Positions 6,132 to 10,189 of a stretch of DNA of 10,189 nt are shown here, one piece after another; position 1 is the stretch's first letter, and every line of letters starts with the position of its first letter. Origin of the DNA: Chloroflexota bacterium (GTDB lineage Bacteria > Chloroflexota > Dehalococcoidia > Lucifugimonadales > Lucifugimonadaceae). Both the position numbers and the translations under genes were made by a program. The notes below the pieces were generated by a model. It was not told where the DNA came from. It made no database searches and worked only from the letters and a program-made list of their open reading frames with translations. Location: contig PAOV01000027.1 of NCBI GenBank assembly GCA_002708145.1, positions 1 through 10,189 of the forward strand, written 5' to 3'.

Positions 6132-9100
6132 ATGAAATCTGAAAAATCTGAATCGCCATATCCAATGATTGAATCATCAGCTTCATTTCCTAATATTGAA
6201 GAAAATATTTTAAAAAAATGGAAAAAAGAACTAACTTTTGAAAAGTCTATTGCAAATCGTGATGATGCTAATGAATTCGTTTTTTATGATGGACCTCCAT
6301 TTGCAAATGGACTTCCACATTATGGTCATTTACTAACTGGATTTGTAAAAGATATTATTCCTAGATTCCAAACTATGAAAGGTAAAAAAGTAGAGAGAAG
6401 GTTTGGTTGGGACTGCCACGGTTTGCCGGCAGAAATGGAATCCGAAAAAGAGTTAGGTATTTCAGGCCGTAAACAAATCACTGATTATGGTGTTAATAAT
6501 TTTAATAATCATTGTAAAGAATCTGTTATGAAATTTACAAAAGTATGGGAGGGCACAGTAGAAAGACAAGCTAGATGGGTTGATTTTGAAAATGATTATA
6601 AAACTATGGATCTAGACTACATGGAATCAGTAATTTGGGCATTTAAGCAACTTTGGGATAAGAATTTAATTTATGAAAAAGATAGAGTTATGCCATATTC
6701 ATGGAAAGCTGAAACTCCACTGTCCAATTTTGAAACAAGACTTGATGACGCATACAGAGAAAGAAAAGATACCGCAGTAACAGTAAAGTTTGAAATTTCA
6801 TCATCAGAAATTATAGATAAAAAAAATAAATGGTATCTTTTAGCTTGGACAACTACTCCATGGACACTACCATCTAACCTAGCATGCGCTGTAGGAAAAG
6901 ATATAAAATATACTCATTTATCTAACGGAAAAGAAAACTACATATTAGCTTCAAATAATCTAAGTAAATACGAGAAGGAGCTTTCAGAATTTTCACCAGT
7001 TAGGGAATTCCTAGGTAAAGACCTGATCAATTCAACTTACAAACCACTATTCCCTTATTTTCAAAACACAAGTAACGCTTTTAGAGTTTTATCAGCGGAC
7101 TTTGTTAATACCGACGAAGGTACAGGTATTGTACATATGGCACCAGGTTTCGGCGAGGATGACCAAAACGTATGTGAAAAAAATGATATCAAACTAGTTT
7201 GTCCTGTAGATGAGCAAGGAAACTTCACAAAAGAAGTATCTGATTACGAAGGAATAAATGTTTTTGATGCTAATGAAAAGATTATAGATAAATTAAAAAA
7301 TATAAATCAACTATTAAAAAAAGAAGTTTATGCTCATAATTATCCACATTGCTGGAGAACAGACCAGCCTTTGATATATAAATCTGTAAATTCATGGTAC
7401 GTAAATGTGTCTTCATTTAAAAATAGAATGGTTGAGTTAAACCAAGAAATAAACTGGATACCAAATCACATCAAAGATGGTTCTTTTGGTAAATGGTTAG
7501 AAGGCGCAAGAGACTGGTCAATAAGTAGAAATAGATTTTGGGGTTGTCCAATTCCGGTTTGGAAATCAGATGATCCTAAATATCCAAGAGTTGATGTATA
7601 CGGAAGTCTAGACGAGATAGAAAACGACTTTGGAGTAAGGCCAGATAATCTTCATAGACCTAATATAGATCAATTAACAAGAAAAAACCCTAATGATCCT
7701 ACCGGTAAGAGTAAAATGATACGAGTTCCTGAGGTTTTCGATTGTTGGTTTGAATCTGGTTCTATGCCATTTGCTCAGGTTCACTACCCTTTTGAAAATA
7801 AACAATGGTTTGAATCACACTTTCCAGCAGATTTTATTGTTGAGTATATTGGTCAAACTAGAGGTTGGTTTTATACTATGATGGTACTAAGTACTGCTAT
7901 TTTTGACAAACCTCCATTTAAAAACTGTATATGCCATGGAATAGTACTTGATGTGAATGGCTTAAAACTTTCAAAAAAATTAAGGAATTACCCTGAGCCT
8001 GAAATTATTTGGAATAAATTTGGCGCTGATTCTTTACGATGGTTTTTTTCTTCTTCAAATATACTCAAAGGAGGGAATCTTCAAATTGATATGAATGGTG
8101 GAGGAATTTCAGATGCTCAGCGACTTATAATTACACCATTGTGGAATGCATTCTATTTCTTTTGCCTTTATGCAAATGCTGAGAATATAAAAGCTAAGGA
8201 AAATTACTCATCTAAAAATCCGTTAGATGCATATGCATTGTTAAAAACAAGAGAGTTGATCCAAAATATTGAAAAAAACTTAGCTAATTATGATATTGCA
8301 GCTGCTTGTCAATTAGTTCCTAATTTTATCGATTCAATAAATAACTGGTATATTAGAAGAAGCAGGCCAAGATTTTGGAAACATGCGGATGATAGTGATT
8401 CAAAAAATGCATATGATACTCTATTTACAGTATTACTTAATACTACAAAAGCATTAGCACCACTACTACCTTTTGTTAGTGAAGAAATTTTTACAAAATT
8501 GACAAATTTAAATAGTGTTCATCTAGAAAATTGGCCGGAAATTGATAATTTTCCTAACAATGAAGATTTTTTACGAGAAATGGATATTATAAGAGAAATA
8601 TCTTCTGCTGGCCTAGGAATTAGAAAATCTAATAATATAAGAGTGAGGCAGCCTTTGGGTGAAATTACTATTGCTGGAGAAAATATTGATTGGATTAAAA
8701 AATATGAAAATTATATTTTGGATGAAGTAAATATAAAAAAAATTATATTAGACAACGACACAGATTCATTATTTAATTTAAAAGTTAAAATAAACTTAAG
8801 AAAAATGGGGCCTAAATTGGGTAAAAAAATCAATGATTATATATCTGCAGCCAAAAATGACAATTGGGTGATTAATGAGGATAAAACTTTATCTATATTA
8901 GACATTAAGTTAGAAAAAGATGAATACATATTAGAAAAAGAATCCAAAGATGGAACAGATAATCGAGAAATAAACAATGGAAATTTTATAGTTTCTCTTA
9001 ACCTAAATATTGATGAGAATCTAGAAACTGAAGGAATAGCTAGAGATATTTTACGAGCTATACAAAATGCTAGAAAAGAAAAAAACTTAGATGTTTCAGA

Positions 9101-9281
9101 TAAAATTATTTGTAATATTGATGGTAACAAGCAAATTAAAAAAGCTGTTGAAATTTATGAAGATTATATAAAAGCCAATTCGCTATCTGAGAAGTTAATT
9201 TTCGATGAAATTAGTTCAGAGGCAAAAATATTAATCTCCAACAACTTACACATAAAATTAGTTATAAATACTCAAAACTAA
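6132..9281 (+). CDS. ileS: Isoleucyl-tRNA synthetase, type 2 (eukaryote-like)
   Basis: IleRS attaches isoleucine to tRNA-Ile and edits mischarged valine in the cytoplasm; it is essential. The class I signature is PHYGH (62-66) after YDGPPFANGL, with GWDCHGLPAE following. The second signature is KLSKK (612-616), where the common form is KMSKS or KMSKR. The CP1 editing domain contains WTTTPWTLPSN (239-249) and VHMAPGFGEDD ending at the conserved Asp344. VMPYSWKAETPLSNFETRLDD resembles type 2 enzymes. The anticodon-binding helical region lies at about 690-850, and the tail (850-1049) contains ARDILRAIQNARKEKNLDVSD (970-990) as in type 2 IleRS, with no CxxC zinc finger such as type 1 bacterial enzymes carry. 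The length, 1049 residues, fits type 2. Type 2 enzymes are known to be poorly inhibited by mupirocin, so natural insensitivity is inferred. The gene stands alone on its strand and overlaps the convergent yihY-like gene by 4 nt. Confidence 0.97.
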   Translation: MKSEKSESPYPMIESSASFPNIEENILKKWKKELTFEKSIANRDDANEFVFYDGPPFANGLPHYGHLLTGFVKDIIPRFQTMKGKKVERRFGWDCHGLPAEMESEKELGISGRKQITDYGVNNFNNHCKESVMKFTKVWEGTVERQARWVDFENDYKTMDLDYMESVIWAFKQLWDKNLIYEKDRVMPYSWKAETPLSNFETRLDDAYRERKDTAVTVKFEISSSEIIDKKNKWYLLAWTTTPWTLPSNLACAVGKDIKYTHLSNGKENYILASNNLSKYEKELSEFSPVREFLGKDLINSTYKPLFPYFQNTSNAFRVLSADFVNTDEGTGIVHMAPGFGEDDQNVCEKNDIKLVCPVDEQGNFTKEVSDYEGINVFDANEKIIDKLKNINQLLKKEVYAHNYPHCWRTDQPLIYKSVNSWYVNVSSFKNRMVELNQEINWIPNHIKDGSFGKWLEGARDWSISRNRFWGCPIPVWKSDDPKYPRVDVYGSLDEIENDFGVRPDNLHRPNIDQLTRKNPNDPTGKSKMIRVPEVFDCWFESGSMPFAQVHYPFENKQWFESHFPADFIVEYIGQTRGWFYTMMVLSTAIFDKPPFKNCICHGIVLDVNGLKLSKKLRNYPEPEIIWNKFGADSLRWFFSSSNILKGGNLQIDMNGGGISDAQRLIITPLWNAFYFFCLYANAENIKAKENYSSKNPLDAYALLKTRELIQNIEKNLANYDIAAACQLVPNFIDSINNWYIRRSRPRFWKHADDSDSKNAYDTLFTVLLNTTKALAPLLPFVSEEIFTKLTNLNSVHLENWPEIDNFPNNEDFLREMDIIREISSAGLGIRKSNNIRVRQPLGEITIAGENIDWIKKYENYILDEVNIKKIILDNDTDSLFNLKVKINLRKMGPKLGKKINDYISAAKNDNWVINEDKTLSILDIKLEKDEYILEKESKDGTDNREINNGNFIVSLNLNIDENLETEGIARDILRAIQNARKEKNLDVSDKIICNIDGNKQIKKAVEIYEDYIKANSLSEKLIFDEISSEAKILISNNLHIKLVINTQN

Positions 9282-10189
9282 AGATTAATCATAGAAGATG
9301 TTGAGCGAATCCTTTGTAAATTTTTAGATAGTTTTTCATTTTGATTTTTTTGGTCTAAATTAGATAAATAATAGGAATATCGCATTGTTAACATTGCTCC
9401 TACCAATAAAATTATTGATGATACATATATAAAAATCATCAAAACAATTATGGTACTTACACCGCCATAAATATTTGAAGCTATACCGCTCATATTTCTA
9501 AGATAAAAAATAAACACAAATTTTGATATTTCAAAAGCTATCGCACCTAATAGAGAAGTGAGCCAAACTTCCTTAAATCTTACCTTCACATTTGGGAGCC
9601 ACCAGTATAAAACTAAAAAAACTATGTAAGTGAATATCCAAGGAAGAAATAAGGCCAATTGCTTCCATAGTACTGGAATAATATCAGGAGTCTCAGGCAA
9701 AATAATTTTAGTTAAATCTTCAATAAAAACTAAAAACCCTGATGTAAATACTGACACTAACAAAAGAGTTGAAGCGCCAAACATTAAAGCTAAATCTATA
9801 ATTCTTTCCTTTAAGAATGGCCTTGTTTTATCTATTCCCCAAATTATATTTATATTTTTCCTTATTGAACTAAAAACTTGCTGAGAAACCCAGAATAAAC
9901 CTATAATTGCGATAATACTACCTACTCCTCTACCCTTAGAAATACTTTCAAAAAAATTGCCTAAAAATTCGTCATCAGCTTCAGCAAGAACTGGAATTTG
10001 CTCTCTTAAAGCTTCAATTAATTTCTCTTCCATACCATCAATACCAGGGCCTACTAAAGAAAAAACAGCTATCAGACCAAGTAAAAGTGGGAAAAGAGAA
10101 AAAAAAGTATAAAAAGATATTGATGCAGATAAAGATGCACCATTTTTATGTAAAAATTCGTTTAAAACACTAAGAACAAATTTAAGTAA
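9278..10189 (-). CDS. YihY/UPF0761 family inner-membrane protein (5' end beyond the right edge)
   Basis: The reading frame is open from the stop (TAG, 9278-9280) to the right edge, 303 residues visible. An internal Met at 10033 is not the start: the 52 codons before it carry the family's N-terminal part, including HKNGASLSASISFYTFFSLFP and the first membrane helix (visible residues about 21-46). Five further hydrophobic segments follow, including IIAIIGLFWVSQQVFSSI, LMFGASTLLLVSVFTSGFLVF, LFLPWIFTYIVFLVLYWWLP, LLGAIAFEISKFVFIFYL and IYGGVSTIIVLMIFIYVSSIILLVGAML (the longer ones are partly shown). Six helices and the YGG segment are typical of the YihY/virulence-factor BrkB family (once called ribonuclease BN, a name now withdrawn for this family). 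The molecular function is unknown; a transport or envelope role is often proposed. About 10-25 N-terminal residues are probably missing from the window. The gene converges on ileS with a 4-nt overlap. Confidence 0.9.
   Translation of the reverse strand, partial: LLKFVLSVLNEFLHKNGASLSASISFYTFFSLFPLLLGLIAVFSLVGPGIDGMEEKLIEALREQIPVLAEADDEFLGNFFESISKGRGVGSIIAIIGLFWVSQQVFSSIRKNINIIWGIDKTRPFLKERIIDLALMFGASTLLLVSVFTSGFLVFIEDLTKIILPETPDIIPVLWKQLALFLPWIFTYIVFLVLYWWLPNVKVRFKEVWLTSLLGAIAFEISKFVFIFYLRNMSGIASNIYGGVSTIIVLMIFIYVSSIILLVGAMLTMRYSYYLSNLDQKNQNEKLSKNLQRIRSTSSMINL

Noticed and set aside
8837..9130. A minus-strand open frame of 97 codons inside ileS, hydrophobic and Ser/Phe-rich
   Set aside because: The hydrophobicity follows from reading Lys/Glu-rich ileS codons in reverse; no supporting start signal.
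9630..9884. A plus-strand open frame of 84 codons opposite the yihY-like gene
   Set aside because: It is antisense to clear membrane-protein coding sequence; nothing independent supports it.
10031..10033. ATG as the start of the yihY-like gene
   Set aside because: The 52 upstream codons to the window edge are open and encode the family's conserved first membrane helix, so this Met is internal.

Overview
The window is about 70% A+T and densely coded. It holds eight protein genes, two of them cut by the window ends. The standard code fits: TGA, TAA and TAG all act as stops, and Trp is TGG. Short intergenic gaps, 4-nt gene overlaps and mostly absent Shine-Dalgarno sequences suggest a compact bacterial genome. 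The mix of an actinobacterial/chloroflexal-looking type 2 IleRS, a DUF362 protein and an amidohydrolase with an HSSEPxG...YPGKG signature points weakly to a low-GC marine-type Chloroflexota (Dehalococcoidia/SAR202-like) or a similar lineage. The taxonomy is inference, not demonstrated.

Layout: (1) 1-362, minus strand: the N-terminal 120 codons of a protein that looks like the repair-coupling helicase Mfd. (2) A 110-bp divergent spacer. (3) 473-2895, plus strand: proB and proA, overlapping at ATGA, the first two enzymes of proline synthesis from glutamate. (4) 2892-4028, minus strand: a DUF362 protein. (5) An 80-bp divergent spacer. (6) 4109-4966, plus strand: an amidohydrolase-2 family protein in which the first metal-binding His of the usual HxH motif is Met. 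(7) 4963-5955, minus strand: an ornithine cyclodeaminase/mu-crystallin family protein with a TTG start and a good Shine-Dalgarno. (8) A 176-bp divergent spacer. (9) 6132-9281, plus strand: ileS, a type 2 (eukaryote-like) isoleucyl-tRNA synthetase. (10) 9278 to the right edge, minus strand: a YihY/UPF0761 membrane protein whose N-terminus lies outside the window.

Apart from proBA, strand alternates at every gene. All three convergent pairs (proA/DUF362, amidohydrolase/cyclodeaminase, ileS/yihY) overlap by exactly 4 nt, with both stop codons inside CTAA or TTAA. ProB and ProA clearly work together; proC is not in the window. The cyclodeaminase-family gene nearby might suggest an ornithine-to-proline route, but the position matching the catalytic Asp of true ornithine cyclodeaminase appears to be His, so another substrate is more likely. 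I found no mobile element, CRISPR array, RNA gene or defence system, and no convincing undescribed multi-gene system. The best leads are the recurrent stop-codon overlaps, the altered amidohydrolase metal site, and the DUF362/amidohydrolase/cyclodeaminase trio of unknown role.
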